NCBI RefSeq assembly: GCF_900639865.1
Contig: NZ_CAAAHX010000001.1
Span: 1-64,000 of the forward strand
Length of the DNA stretch: 64,000 bases
Reading direction: 5' to 3'
Source: Legionella gresilensis
Lineage (GTDB): Bacteria; Pseudomonadota; Gammaproteobacteria; Legionellales; Legionellaceae
The translations under genes and the position numbers were made by a program. This document shows positions 44,025 through 53,406 of this stretch, piece by piece (the stretch's first letter is position 1; each line of letters begins with the position of its first letter). A model generated the notes under the pieces. It was not told the DNA's origin. It worked only from the letters and a program-made list of their open reading frames with translations, and did not search any database.

Positions 44025-47000
44025 TCAGGAATTAGTTATTACAAGAGTGCTATTAGGTTCTTGTTTACTTCCTTCTAGTTTATTGTTACCAAAAAACCTC
44101 TGGTTGCTCATCTTTTCCCTTAAAGGATCTTTTTCTTGAACTAACTCAGATTTTCCATGTTTTGCAGCATAAACTTTAATAGATCCCCAAATAAGGTTAT
44201 CAAAAACTTCCGTTTTATCCTGACGCATAACCATTATAGGGTTAATTTTGTCCCATAATTCATCTCGAAATACAGGTTTGTTTAAGTTAATAGCATTTAT
44301 TTTATCCGCAAGTAGATACCCAAGATTGATAAATTGATCTTTTTCAATAACATTTTCTAATTCATCTCTATTAAACACCTTATCGGCGTATATACTTTTA
44401 TTATCTGGTGCGCTAGAAACTTTTCGTTCAATTTGATCCACAACATTCAATTGTTTACCTATAGAGTTTGCATAGATTTTGAGGGGAGCCCATATGAATT
44501 TATCAAAATCTTCAGTAAACTTGTCACGATTACGTTTGTCTGCAATACCATATAAATTTCCAAGTAAAACATCTCTAGAAATACGATTTCCTCTTTGAAT
44601 TTTTTCTATCGCACTCCATATTTTGGCCTCAAATTCCTTTAAAGATGCCTCATTATCTTTACCTAAAGCTGCTTTAATATTTTCTTCAATAAATACTTTT
44701 TGACTTTCACTCACTAAATCATAGATTTTCTGAGAGTTGTGAAGTTGAAATACTGCCAACTGGTTAGGATTTGCCCTCTTCCTAATGTCTCGTAGGAGTG
44801 CGCCAGTAGAAGTAGTGCTTTGATTTTTAGGTAAATAAGATTGATAAACCTCTTTTATCTTGTTAAAGATTTGATGAGCTTTATCTGCTAATACCTTTTC
44901 TAAAGGGGGCCCTGGATCTTCTGTTTTTTGACTTAGCTCCTGTATTTCGTCCTTAACTTTAGCAAGCATATTATCATCTAATATTTTAATAAGTTCCTTT
45001 ACTAACTCCTCCTCACTCGTTTTATCTTCTCCTTTCTGCATACTAATAAACCTATTATATAGGTTTATTATTGGAGCTTTTATTTTTACAATTTGCTCAA
45101 AATTACCTAAAAAGGTCCCTAAATTTAAGCCGCTACTATTATCTAGTATACCTTTTTCAACTTGAGTTTCAGGCTTTATAGCTAGCTCTTTAACAGCTAC
45201 AGGTTTTGAGGGGACAGGTTTTGGTTTTTCAACTACAGTTGGCTTTTTAGATTTGATTACTTCGCAAAGCTCCATAGCAAGCTTTGAAAGTAATTCATTA
45301 CTTTGAGTGATTTCTCCTTTTAAATCTGAGTTCAACTGAATTTCCTTTAATATAAGCTCAACAGTTATGTCTTCAATTCGGCATCGCATAACTTTATCAT
45401 ATACATCAGCAAAACCACGCTTAATGTCAGCTGGGACGTCATTTTCTGTGTTAGCCGATTTAATAAGAGCTTGAAGAATTAGTTGACCACATGTTGAAAA
45501 TTGTTTTTCCTTAGTAAACATCATTGCTTGCCATGCTGTACCAATACGCTTCTCATTTCTAGCAGCAATCATATTGGCTATATCATTTGCTTTATTACCA
45601 GATTCTTTCTCTACTGGTTTTTGTCTTGTTGAGAGGTCTGGTGCTTTTAACCTTTTACCTGCTGATGCAATGTCTTTTAGAGTAACAATAGGATTGCCAG
45701 TAGGCGATGTCTTTTTATCAGAATCAGTAGGCTGCCCAGAAATACTCTTATCTTTACTAGTGTCGTCAGATGGCTTATTGGGGATTTTAAGCGGTCGTGG
45801 CCCCGGTGGCGGTGGTGGTGGCGGTCCAGGCGGCGGTGGTGGTGCTAAGGGTGGATCTTCTTGGTGGCTGTTATTTCCTGGTACGTCTTTTTCCTCAGAT
45901 TTAAGAGAATTATCGCTTTGCGTAATAATTATAGTTTGATTAAATGCATCTTTATCAATTTGTTCTGTTAAATGAGGATAACATACAGTTAATACGAATT
46001 TGATAAGCTCATTTTTCTTACCGAGCTCATAGAGTTCCTGCATATCTTGACTTTCTTTTGACACAGAAAGCAAATTTTTTGCAAGTTGAGTATTACGTAA
46101 AAAGAAAAGTAAAATATCAAGACTTTCACTAGTAGTAGCCATTACTGCTTCAAGGTTAAATTTAAATCTGCTGTCTGACAACAAATCTGGATCTCGAGCA
46201 TAAATTTCTCTAAGTAAAGCCGATTGCTCATCGCTATTTGCTCCACTGTCTTCATGACGGATAATAAATCTTTTAGTGTCTAAAATTTTTCTAAGGTTAT
46301 CTAAATTTTTTTCAATTATTATATCTTCATGTTTATTTTCACTACATTTAACTACCCATTCAACTAACTTTTCATTAGGATTATCTTTCTCAAGATTCTC
46401 TTTTAAGGCATTAAAAATTGCAGGTGAGGTAAGCCATTTAGGAGGAAAATTTGCGACCTTATCCTTAATAAATTTATTCGTAAACTCACTAAAAAAAGAT
46501 TGAAATAAATTTTTAATACTTTGCTCAGAAGAAACATTAGACTCGATTTGTATAGTTGGCTCTTGAATTAATAAAGAAATGAGTGCCTCTGTTGCTTTAT
46601 ATCTTATAGAGGAATCAATATTTTCATCCTCATGACAAGCATTGATAACTTCTTGATAATAATTTGCAGCTAAATGATACTTACCCTCCTGTAAATAAGT
46701 CTGAGCTTGCTTTAATACGCAATTTAGGCTGGTATTTAATTTATCTGTTGAAGTTAGTCCATATGTTCTAGCAATTTCATTTAAATGCTCTTCTTTGGTA
46801 GCTCCCTTATTTTTAGTACTTTGAATATTAAGATATGTATTTTTTGTCAACTCTTCCAAAAGTAGATACTGACACTTAATTGCTTGATAACCAGCTAAAA
46901 CAGCTGTTGCTTGTTTAGTAATTGTCCTTGCTCTATCCGCTGTATTTTTTTCAGCATGATCTTGTAGGTCTTTAAAAAGCTTATCAATTCTACTTAATTT

Positions 47001-50000
47001 CTTGTCTACCTTTTTTTGTTGCAACATTGACTGCTGTTTGTATTTTTTAATTCTTTTTGTTGTATCTTCTACTATTTTTTCACTAACTTCTTTAAATTTT
47101 AAATAATCTTCATCTTGCCCATTAGTCTGAAATTCTCTTTTTGAATTCCTCTTATCTTCCCGCGCGCTTTTGACTGGCACTACTACTGGTTTGGTAACTT
47201 CTATTGGTAAATTTTCCTTGATCTGGTTGAGCAATGTATTTATTGCATAATCCGTTGTGAAAGCTCGCTGATAAGCCAGCTCTAATAGTTTTGAGTTAGA
47301 AGTTTGTAATTGTTTGAAAACATTAATCAAATGACTGATGTTTACATTTCTATGTTCTGATAAAAATCGATAGATATCTTCAATATAGTGAAAATCACTA
47401 ACTGATATTGCTACATTATTCAGACCGCGCTTATTTAATTCACTTTGAGATGTTTCTGTTGTTATCCTTTCCCTACTAATTTGACTAATATCTTCTTTCT
47501 TTTCTCGTATAGGTATTGTTTCTTTATGTGAGCTTACTTTAGTTAAGGAGGTAGTTTGAGAAATTATTGGCTTTGTGGGTGCCGACAAATCCAGAACTCT
47601 AGCTTTCTCAGTTATAGCTACAATATTTTGATGACTGCGAACTGATATCGCGCTCTTGTCTGAAGAAAAAGTTTGCAAATATTTATTAATAATGTCTTTA
47701 TGTTCATTAATCTCTGTAGAATTTTCTAAAATAGCTTCTATTACTTGCGCAACTAGCTTAGGCACAGCGCTAGCAGCGGCCCAGAATGCTTCACGAAGTT
47801 TCTCATTCTTACTTGTTACTATAGCAATTGCTGCTTGCTTATTCTCATCTTTTAACAAGGCTTTTACAAATATATCTTCAGAAAGCCCCTGTACTAAAGC
47901 ATTATCAAAAGCAACTCTAGTCTCTTCCGCTAATCCCTCTATTAATTCTTTCTGATTTAATACCCTTAAAAAAAGCTCGCTGTGCTCATTTTGGAAAAAC
48001 TCAATTGCTTGAACTGGCAATTTCTCAAAAACATGAACTACTTTGCTAAGGAGGGCACTACTATCCATAATTTCTTTTCTTAAATTAGCTTGTGTGTGCA
48101 GCTTTTTATAAGCTATTAATGATGGGTTTTGGGCAATAAAGCTTGAGTCAATACGTGTATCTTTTAAAAGCACAAGCCGTTTACCTTCACTGAGATCACT
48201 TATTAATTTATTAGTAAATTGAGAATTTTCTTTATTTAAAAGTATAAAGTCCGGAAGGATTTGCCGGAACGCTTGCTTAACATCAGCCTTATTACAATAC
48301 CAGGCTAAAAATACGCTAGCCTCTTCTTCAGTTAAAGGCTGTGTTGTAAAGCGTTGTAAGATCTCTGAAGAGGCTAATATTTTATCTTTTAAAACAGGAT
48401 TTAATTGCGCAATCTGCATTAATACTAATAGACTACCTTGAGTAAACAATAATTTTTCAACTGCAATTTTAGCGTGAGTTAAGTTATTCTTATCAAACCA
48501 TAACAGCATGTTGTTTAAATGATCACTATCCCACTCTCCTTTAAATTGAATACAAGCAAGAGTAAGAGCATTTGAGTCTAGAAAAGCCTTATCAATTTCA
48601 GGGTGAGCAAGAGAAGAATCTAGGCTTTTAATTACCTGAATAATAAAATCTTTATCAGCTATATTATCAACCAATATTTTTGCAATTTGCTTATCTCCAT
48701 TTGTTTGAAAATCTCGCTCTGCCATCAGAGTTAAGAAAATGGTTTTAAAACTTTCTACCTGGTTAATATATTCCCAGTCATTTTGTATAATTGCTTCATA
48801 AACAACTTTTTTCTTAATCACTTCTTTATCAATATCAAGCTCTAGGCTTAATAAGGCCTCAATTCCATGCACCTTAGCATACGAATAAAGCAAACTATCT
48901 GGATCATCAGCTAAAGGACGTTTGATAACTTTAAGCATTTGTTTTTTAGTAATAAATTCTTTACGTTTTTCAATAGGTGAGATTAAATTTTTATCATGTA
49001 CGCTACCATTAAATCGGCTTTTTAGTGCATCTAGCTCTGGAATTGTCTTAATTTTCTCAATTTGCTCTACATAGTATTTGTAAAAATTATCAAAATCAGA
49101 CTTATCTAAATCTTTTAAGAGCTCTAAGGGTCTATCAAATAAATGTTCAGGGCTAACTGAAATTAGCTTTTTGGCTTGAGGATCTTGAACTTGCTCAATA
49201 ACACCATAATAGAGAGCTTCATTCAAAGCTATTCGCCTATACTCAGGTTCAATCAATTTCAAAATATAATGAATACTTTTACTACGTATAGCTTGAGCCT
49301 TCTGCGGCGTTTCACTTTCTAGATCCAATTTATCGTAATAATGCTCTGCCAACGCATGATGTGAGCTTGGCTTTTTAAAATAATTTTCAGCTAATTGCTG
49401 TAATTGTGATTTAGTAAGATTAAATAGCTGTCGTAAGTTTTCATTTTCTATTATAAATGCAAGATCAGCTTCTTCTATTATAAATTTAGGGTCAATTCCC
49501 GGATCTACGCTGTCTGACACATTGACTTTATTTAAATTTCTCAATTCATTCGATAAGTAATCTATCGCAATGTATTTAACCCGCCTATAACCAAAATTTA
49601 ACCAAAATCTTTCTTCTAGCATCTTGTTAAATTCAGGTTGATATTCAGGATGCTCTTTTGTATAGCGGGCAATCTGAATAACGGATTGAAAAATAATGCG
49701 AGCGCGATCTTTACTATCCACTTTCCCAGCTAATTCTCTTAAAAACTTACCCGGATCATCAGTTAAATTGAGTAATTTTAAGAAATTATCAGAACTATCT
49801 TTGCAAAGCGCCTTTACTAAATCTGGGTTTTCTTTTAAATGCATCATTATCCATTCGTTGCGGCTATCCTCTGCTGTTAATTTATTCATAACAGCCGCTT
49901 TGACGTTTGGCATCTCTAAAGCTTTTCTTAAAAGACCGGTTTTAAATTCAACCAAAAGGTGAAAATTAGTTGTAAATTCTTCAATAGATGCATTGTTGTT

Positions 50001-50957
50001 ACTTAGTAGATTAGCTGCTGCATTAACTTCTTTAAGCCTCTTAATTTGCGAAACCGAATTAGCTTGCTTGATAATTAAGTCGCCATGTGCCTTGATGATT
50101 AGTCTAGGGTTATGAGAGTGTAGAAGATATTTTTTAAAAGTGCCTATATCTAGGTTATTTGCATCTAATTTAAAGAGTTCAACGGTGACAGAAGAATTGG
50201 ATGTGAGAAAATCTGTAGCTTGTTTACTACTTTGTGTTGTTAAACTTGTTTGAACTTTATATTTTAGTGGGCCTTCATCACGCTCACTTGTTGTAAAGTA
50301 ATACTTTAATAACTTAATTCTAGTTTTAACTAATGCCCAACATAATGATAAAATTTGTTGAGTGCTAGCTAAACTAAACATATCCGTTATCTGAGTCTTA
50401 CGCAAACAATAAGAGCAAGGCTTTGGATTGGCAATAAAGTAAGCTAAGTTAGTATTTGCCCAGGGGTTTTCAGGCTTAAAAAGACTTTCAATGGTGCTAT
50501 TGGTACTGTTTTCATTAGTATCATTTGCTTTGGATTTAAATTCTTTTATAGCCTTAAATAATTCGTGATTTTCGCCTAGAGTTTCCTTAAGAAGAGATAA
50601 GGATAATTGACTACTGACCGTATGCAGCCATTGTAAATTATTAATATAATGATTTAGTAACTGCTTAAATTTCTCTGTTTCTGTCCTTAGTCTTTTTAAA
50701 TGCTCTGTTTTTGTTAGAAGTATTACTGCAGCTTCAATAGAATTAAATTCAATAGCTTTTTCAACTAAAATTTTAATATTTATTTGTTTGCTTAAATTAA
50801 GATATTGATTTAAAAAAAATTCGAAATCTTCTTTATTCTGCATTTGCTGCTGTATTAACTGAGGGAGATCATTATAGGTATTTGCAGTAGTAACTTTTTG
50901 TTGAAGTTCTGAGCTTGGCCTGATTAACTGTTCAATGAGCTTGAAATTCTTTGGCAT
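44025..50957 (-). CDS. Giant coiled-coil protein with a polyproline tract; likely Dot/Icm effector
   Basis: 2,310 residues from ATG 50957 (MPKNFKLIEQL); a TTG 45 nt upstream is possible. Mostly helical repeats rich in Lys, Glu, Leu and Asn. At about 1699-1721 lies a run DPPLAPPPPPGPPPPPPPGPR, like formin FH1 profilin-binding stretches, followed by a disordered Ser/Thr/Lys region, a KPKPVPSKP segment, and a C-terminal helical part. Near 2050, GALLRDIRKRANPNQL weakly resembles an actin-binding WH2 motif. No enzyme motif is seen. Size, composition and neighbourhood suggest a secreted host-interacting protein. Actin relation is inference. Confidence 0.85.
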   Translation of the reverse strand: MPKNFKLIEQLIRPSSELQQKVTTANTYNDLPQLIQQQMQNKEDFEFFLNQYLNLSKQINIKILVEKAIEFNSIEAAVILLTKTEHLKRLRTETEKFKQLLNHYINNLQWLHTVSSQLSLSLLKETLGENHELFKAIKEFKSKANDTNENSTNSTIESLFKPENPWANTNLAYFIANPKPCSYCLRKTQITDMFSLASTQQILSLCWALVKTRIKLLKYYFTTSERDEGPLKYKVQTSLTTQSSKQATDFLTSNSSVTVELFKLDANNLDIGTFKKYLLHSHNPRLIIKAHGDLIIKQANSVSQIKRLKEVNAAANLLSNNNASIEEFTTNFHLLVEFKTGLLRKALEMPNVKAAVMNKLTAEDSRNEWIMMHLKENPDLVKALCKDSSDNFLKLLNLTDDPGKFLRELAGKVDSKDRARIIFQSVIQIARYTKEHPEYQPEFNKMLEERFWLNFGYRRVKYIAIDYLSNELRNLNKVNVSDSVDPGIDPKFIIEEADLAFIIENENLRQLFNLTKSQLQQLAENYFKKPSSHHALAEHYYDKLDLESETPQKAQAIRSKSIHYILKLIEPEYRRIALNEALYYGVIEQVQDPQAKKLISVSPEHLFDRPLELLKDLDKSDFDNFYKYYVEQIEKIKTIPELDALKSRFNGSVHDKNLISPIEKRKEFITKKQMLKVIKRPLADDPDSLLYSYAKVHGIEALLSLELDIDKEVIKKKVVYEAIIQNDWEYINQVESFKTIFLTLMAERDFQTNGDKQIAKILVDNIADKDFIIQVIKSLDSSLAHPEIDKAFLDSNALTLACIQFKGEWDSDHLNNMLLWFDKNNLTHAKIAVEKLLFTQGSLLVLMQIAQLNPVLKDKILASSEILQRFTTQPLTEEEASVFLAWYCNKADVKQAFRQILPDFILLNKENSQFTNKLISDLSEGKRLVLLKDTRIDSSFIAQNPSLIAYKKLHTQANLRKEIMDSSALLSKVVHVFEKLPVQAIEFFQNEHSELFLRVLNQKELIEGLAEETRVAFDNALVQGLSEDIFVKALLKDENKQAAIAIVTSKNEKLREAFWAAASAVPKLVAQVIEAILENSTEINEHKDIINKYLQTFSSDKSAISVRSHQNIVAITEKARVLDLSAPTKPIISQTTSLTKVSSHKETIPIREKKEDISQISRERITTETSQSELNKRGLNNVAISVSDFHYIEDIYRFLSEHRNVNISHLINVFKQLQTSNSKLLELAYQRAFTTDYAINTLLNQIKENLPIEVTKPVVVPVKSAREDKRNSKREFQTNGQDEDYLKFKEVSEKIVEDTTKRIKKYKQQSMLQQKKVDKKLSRIDKLFKDLQDHAEKNTADRARTITKQATAVLAGYQAIKCQYLLLEELTKNTYLNIQSTKNKGATKEEHLNEIARTYGLTSTDKLNTSLNCVLKQAQTYLQEGKYHLAANYYQEVINACHEDENIDSSIRYKATEALISLLIQEPTIQIESNVSSEQSIKNLFQSFFSEFTNKFIKDKVANFPPKWLTSPAIFNALKENLEKDNPNEKLVEWVVKCSENKHEDIIIEKNLDNLRKILDTKRFIIRHEDSGANSDEQSALLREIYARDPDLLSDSRFKFNLEAVMATTSESLDILLFFLRNTQLAKNLLSVSKESQDMQELYELGKKNELIKFVLTVCYPHLTEQIDKDAFNQTIIITQSDNSLKSEEKDVPGNNSHQEDPPLAPPPPPGPPPPPPPGPRPLKIPNKPSDDTSKDKSISGQPTDSDKKTSPTGNPIVTLKDIASAGKRLKAPDLSTRQKPVEKESGNKANDIANMIAARNEKRIGTAWQAMMFTKEKQFSTCGQLILQALIKSANTENDVPADIKRGFADVYDKVMRCRIEDITVELILKEIQLNSDLKGEITQSNELLSKLAMELCEVIKSKKPTVVEKPKPVPSKPVAVKELAIKPETQVEKGILDNSSGLNLGTFLGNFEQIVKIKAPIINLYNRFISMQKGEDKTSEEELVKELIKILDDNMLAKVKDEIQELSQKTEDPGPPLEKVLADKAHQIFNKIKEVYQSYLPKNQSTTSTGALLRDIRKRANPNQLAVFQLHNSQKIYDLVSESQKVFIEENIKAALGKDNEASLKEFEAKIWSAIEKIQRGNRISRDVLLGNLYGIADKRNRDKFTEDFDKFIWAPLKIYANSIGKQLNVVDQIERKVSSAPDNKSIYADKVFNRDELENVIEKDQFINLGYLLADKINAINLNKPVFRDELWDKINPIMVMRQDKTEVFDNLIWGSIKVYAAKHGKSELVQEKDPLREKMSNQRFFGNNKLEGSKQEPNSTLVITNS

Positions 50958-51367
50958 AAAATGATACTCAATAGTCACTATTTGATCAATTATACTTATC
51001 AAAACTTAAGCGAATATTAATTATATTTAACTTATTGTTTCATATTTTAACTTATTTAATGTTTTTTAATCAAACTATAAAGATTAAGCCAATAACTTTA
51101 AGTACAATAAGGTGAAACCTCGGCCTAAGACCCTTAGCACCTGCACCTAAGCTACTGGCTAGGTATATTTAGCAGGCGTAAGTTAGGCCATTTGGTCCAG
51201 CAGCTATCCGTGAATTATCAAAACACATTATATCAAGAGGACAGTTAGTAAAATTGCAATTGGAAATACTCTATTTTGTATCAATTCTTTACACATACGG
51301 AGCTGTCGATGGGCTGGAGCAATAAAAGGCTCAGAGCGACTCAAATTATAAATAGGCAATATAAATG

Positions 51368-51391
51368 CTGGGCCGAGTGGCGCAACCTACG
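51368..51391. repeat. Copy of the GGGCC...CAACCTACG repeat
   Basis: CTGGGCCGAGTGGCGCAACCTACG resembles 43962-43985, and the flanking AATATAAATG is also similar. A further decayed copy (TTAGGCCATTTGGTCCAGC) lies at 51184-51202. The 567-bp gap 50958-51524 otherwise shows no gene. Confidence 0.5.
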
Positions 51392-51524
51392 CTTGCTTAA
51401 AATCATTATATTTCTATTTGATTTCATTGACTAAAACGAATAAAGTCAACAAATTACTAGGTTAGATTATAAAAATGACTATTTAATTAATTTTTACTCT
51501 TTTTCTATAAAATAATTTTTATTT

Positions 51525-52253
51525 ATGAAGTTTTTTATGCAAAATTCTCAAACCTTCATCCTAGTTCATGGCGCTTGGCATGCTGCATGGTGTTGGGAAT
51601 ATATTGCTAGAGTACTAAATTTAAAAGGGCACACAGTTCTAACGCCTAATTTACCTGGGCGCCATATAAACCTGAATAGCCCTAACAATATAAGCTTGCA
51701 AGATTATGTTAGCTATCTTATTCATCTTATAAAAGAACAATCCGAACCAGTGACCTTGGTTGGCCACAGTATGGCCGGACTCATTATTTCAGAAGTCGCT
51801 GAAGCCATTCCAGAAGCTATCCGTGAACTTATTTTTGTGGCAGCTTATATTCCTCAAGGTGAGCAATCGTTATTCTCTATTGCAGAAGCTTCAGAGTCAC
51901 ACAACTTAACTCCCTACCTCATTATTAATGAAGATTACCAAACGATTTATCTTACACGCACTGAAAACCTAGTAAACGTCTTTTTTAATCAGTGTAGTTT
52001 AGTAGATGCGCAAACAGCACTAGCTAAACTTCAGCCTGAACCTTTAAAACCTTTAATCGAGTCTGTTAAAGTAGGCAAACATTTTGCCCAAATTGCTAAG
52101 CGCTCATTGGTTTGCCGTTATGATCAGGCTCTTCTTTTAAGTGATCAATTACGAATGAGTAAAACAGTCACTGACCATATTATCTATTTAGATGCAGATC
52201 ACGCTGCTTATTATTCCGGTGCCAATCAGATTATTGCTGCATTATTACAATAA
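51525..52253 (+). CDS. Alpha/beta-hydrolase fold esterase
   Basis: 242-residue hydrolase of the methylesterase/hydroxynitrile-lyase-like branch. FILVHGAWHAAWCWEYIARVLNLKGHTVLTPNLPG is the oxyanion region. The nucleophile motif is GHSMAG (Ser about 84), and the final His is in DADHAAYY (about 226). Start at 51525 or the ATG at 51537; neither has a strong ribosome site. The next gene, a methyltransferase, starts 14 nt after its stop, so the pair is one operon. A methyl-ester hydrolase beside a carboxyl-methyltransferase-like enzyme is a suggestive combination. Confidence 0.87.
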   Translation: MKFFMQNSQTFILVHGAWHAAWCWEYIARVLNLKGHTVLTPNLPGRHINLNSPNNISLQDYVSYLIHLIKEQSEPVTLVGHSMAGLIISEVAEAIPEAIRELIFVAAYIPQGEQSLFSIAEASESHNLTPYLIINEDYQTIYLTRTENLVNVFFNQCSLVDAQTALAKLQPEPLKPLIESVKVGKHFAQIAKRSLVCRYDQALLLSDQLRMSKTVTDHIIYLDADHAAYYSGANQIIAALLQ

Positions 52254-52266
52254 AGAGAGTTTATTT

Positions 52267-53169
52267 ATGCTTAAGAAAATTTTAAATGATTATAACGTCG
52301 CTACTACTTCTCTATTAGCCAATTTTTGGAAAAATGAAGCCAAAAAAAAGGAAAATTGGCCCACTTTAACTCAAAAACAAGGTAAAAGAGAAAAAGATCT
52401 ATTTAAAGATGCTGAGATGGTACAGTTTGTTAATGAAGACATTAAACAAGAAGCTGAACAACGATTAGATAAACGTATGTGGCTTCCGCTTGCCACAAGA
52501 ACACGCTTTTTTAGACGAACTATATCTGATGCAGTAAAACATAAAGACGTAAAACAAATTATTATCTTAGGCAGTGGTTTTGATACGCTCGCTACACGTA
52601 AAGCTAAATACACGCAGCAGTTTGGCACCCGCTTCTTTGAAATTGATCAAACATCTATTTTAAAATGTAAAGAGGAGATTTACGCTGAAAATCATATTAA
52701 TAAGAATGCCACTTATATTGGCCTTGATTATGTTAAAGGTAATTTGATTGAAGCATTAAAAAATAATGACGTCGACTTTAACAAACCGACATTAATTCTT
52801 TGGGAGGGTAACACTTTTTACCTGGAAAAAGCAGAAGTCATCCAAATCCTTAAAAATTTGGCGAATAAATTTAATCATCTAATCATTACCTTTGATTATA
52901 TGCATGCCCTAATGCAAACTAAAACAAAAACATTAGATTCAGCCGCCAATGAAAAATGTTTAAAAAAAACACTAGATGAATTTGCGAGCAAGAAATCGCC
53001 TTTTAAAGCTTTTTTTGAACCGGAAGAAATAGTCTCTATCTGTGAAGAACTAGGTATACACTGCATTGACCATAAAACAGCAGCAACGCTTGCAAAAGAT
53101 TATCAAGTTGATGAAGAACCTTATTATACGGCGGAGACTTATTCCGTAGCTACTTTTGAACGAAAATAA
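52267..53169 (+). CDS. Leucine-carboxyl-methyltransferase family SAM methyltransferase
   Basis: 300-residue class I methyltransferase of the LCM family. I start at ATG 52267, with GAGAG upstream, not at the long overlapping upstream frame. IIILGSGFDTLATR (about 98-111) is SAM motif I; FFEIDQTSILKCKEEIY (about 122-138) and LILWEGNTFYLEKAEVIQILKNLA (about 177-200) are typical of the family. Bacterial members methylate small carboxylates or carry out polyketide steps; some Legionella relatives may act on host proteins. Substrate not predictable. Confidence 0.87.
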   Translation: MLKKILNDYNVATTSLLANFWKNEAKKKENWPTLTQKQGKREKDLFKDAEMVQFVNEDIKQEAEQRLDKRMWLPLATRTRFFRRTISDAVKHKDVKQIIILGSGFDTLATRKAKYTQQFGTRFFEIDQTSILKCKEEIYAENHINKNATYIGLDYVKGNLIEALKNNDVDFNKPTLILWEGNTFYLEKAEVIQILKNLANKFNHLIITFDYMHALMQTKTKTLDSAANEKCLKKTLDEFASKKSPFKAFFEPEEIVSICEELGIHCIDHKTAATLAKDYQVDEEPYYTAETYSVATFERK

Positions 53170-53190
53170 TCAACAATATTTCAAGAACTT

Positions 53191-53214
53191 AGGGATTAAT
53201 AATTATTAATCCCT
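53191..53214 (+). terminator. Hairpin after the methyltransferase gene
   Basis: AGGGATTAAT / ATTAATCCCT (53191-53200 with 53205-53214), perfect 10-bp stem with an AATT loop, 21 nt after the stop codon. No T-run. Confidence 0.5.
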
Positions 53215-53374
53215 TACCTTAAATTCTATCCATAGTAAGTAATTAAAAAATATTTACCCTAATTCTAATCTAGATAGCTATTAATTGAATTTAATAAAGC
53301 TCAATTTTGCTATATCTATCAGAAAAAAAATTCAAAATACATTTAATCTTTCCTTAAGCAAAACGGAGTACAAT

Positions 53375-53389
53375 ATGTTTAATAATTGA
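53375..53389 (+). CDS. Possible four-codon minigene upstream of the helicase-like gene
   Basis: ATG TTT AAT AAT TGA is preceded by a good CGGAG site (53364-53368). The TGA lies 18 nt before the real start at 53407. It may be chance; if translated, it would keep ribosomes near the downstream site. Confidence 0.25.
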   Translation: MFNN

Positions 53390-53406
53390 ACTTTGGAGTG
53401 ATTTCC

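Noticed and set aside
45574-45939. Plus-strand frame with a glycine run (GGGGGGGPGGGGG)
   Set aside because: It is the complement of the polyproline codons of the giant minus-strand gene.
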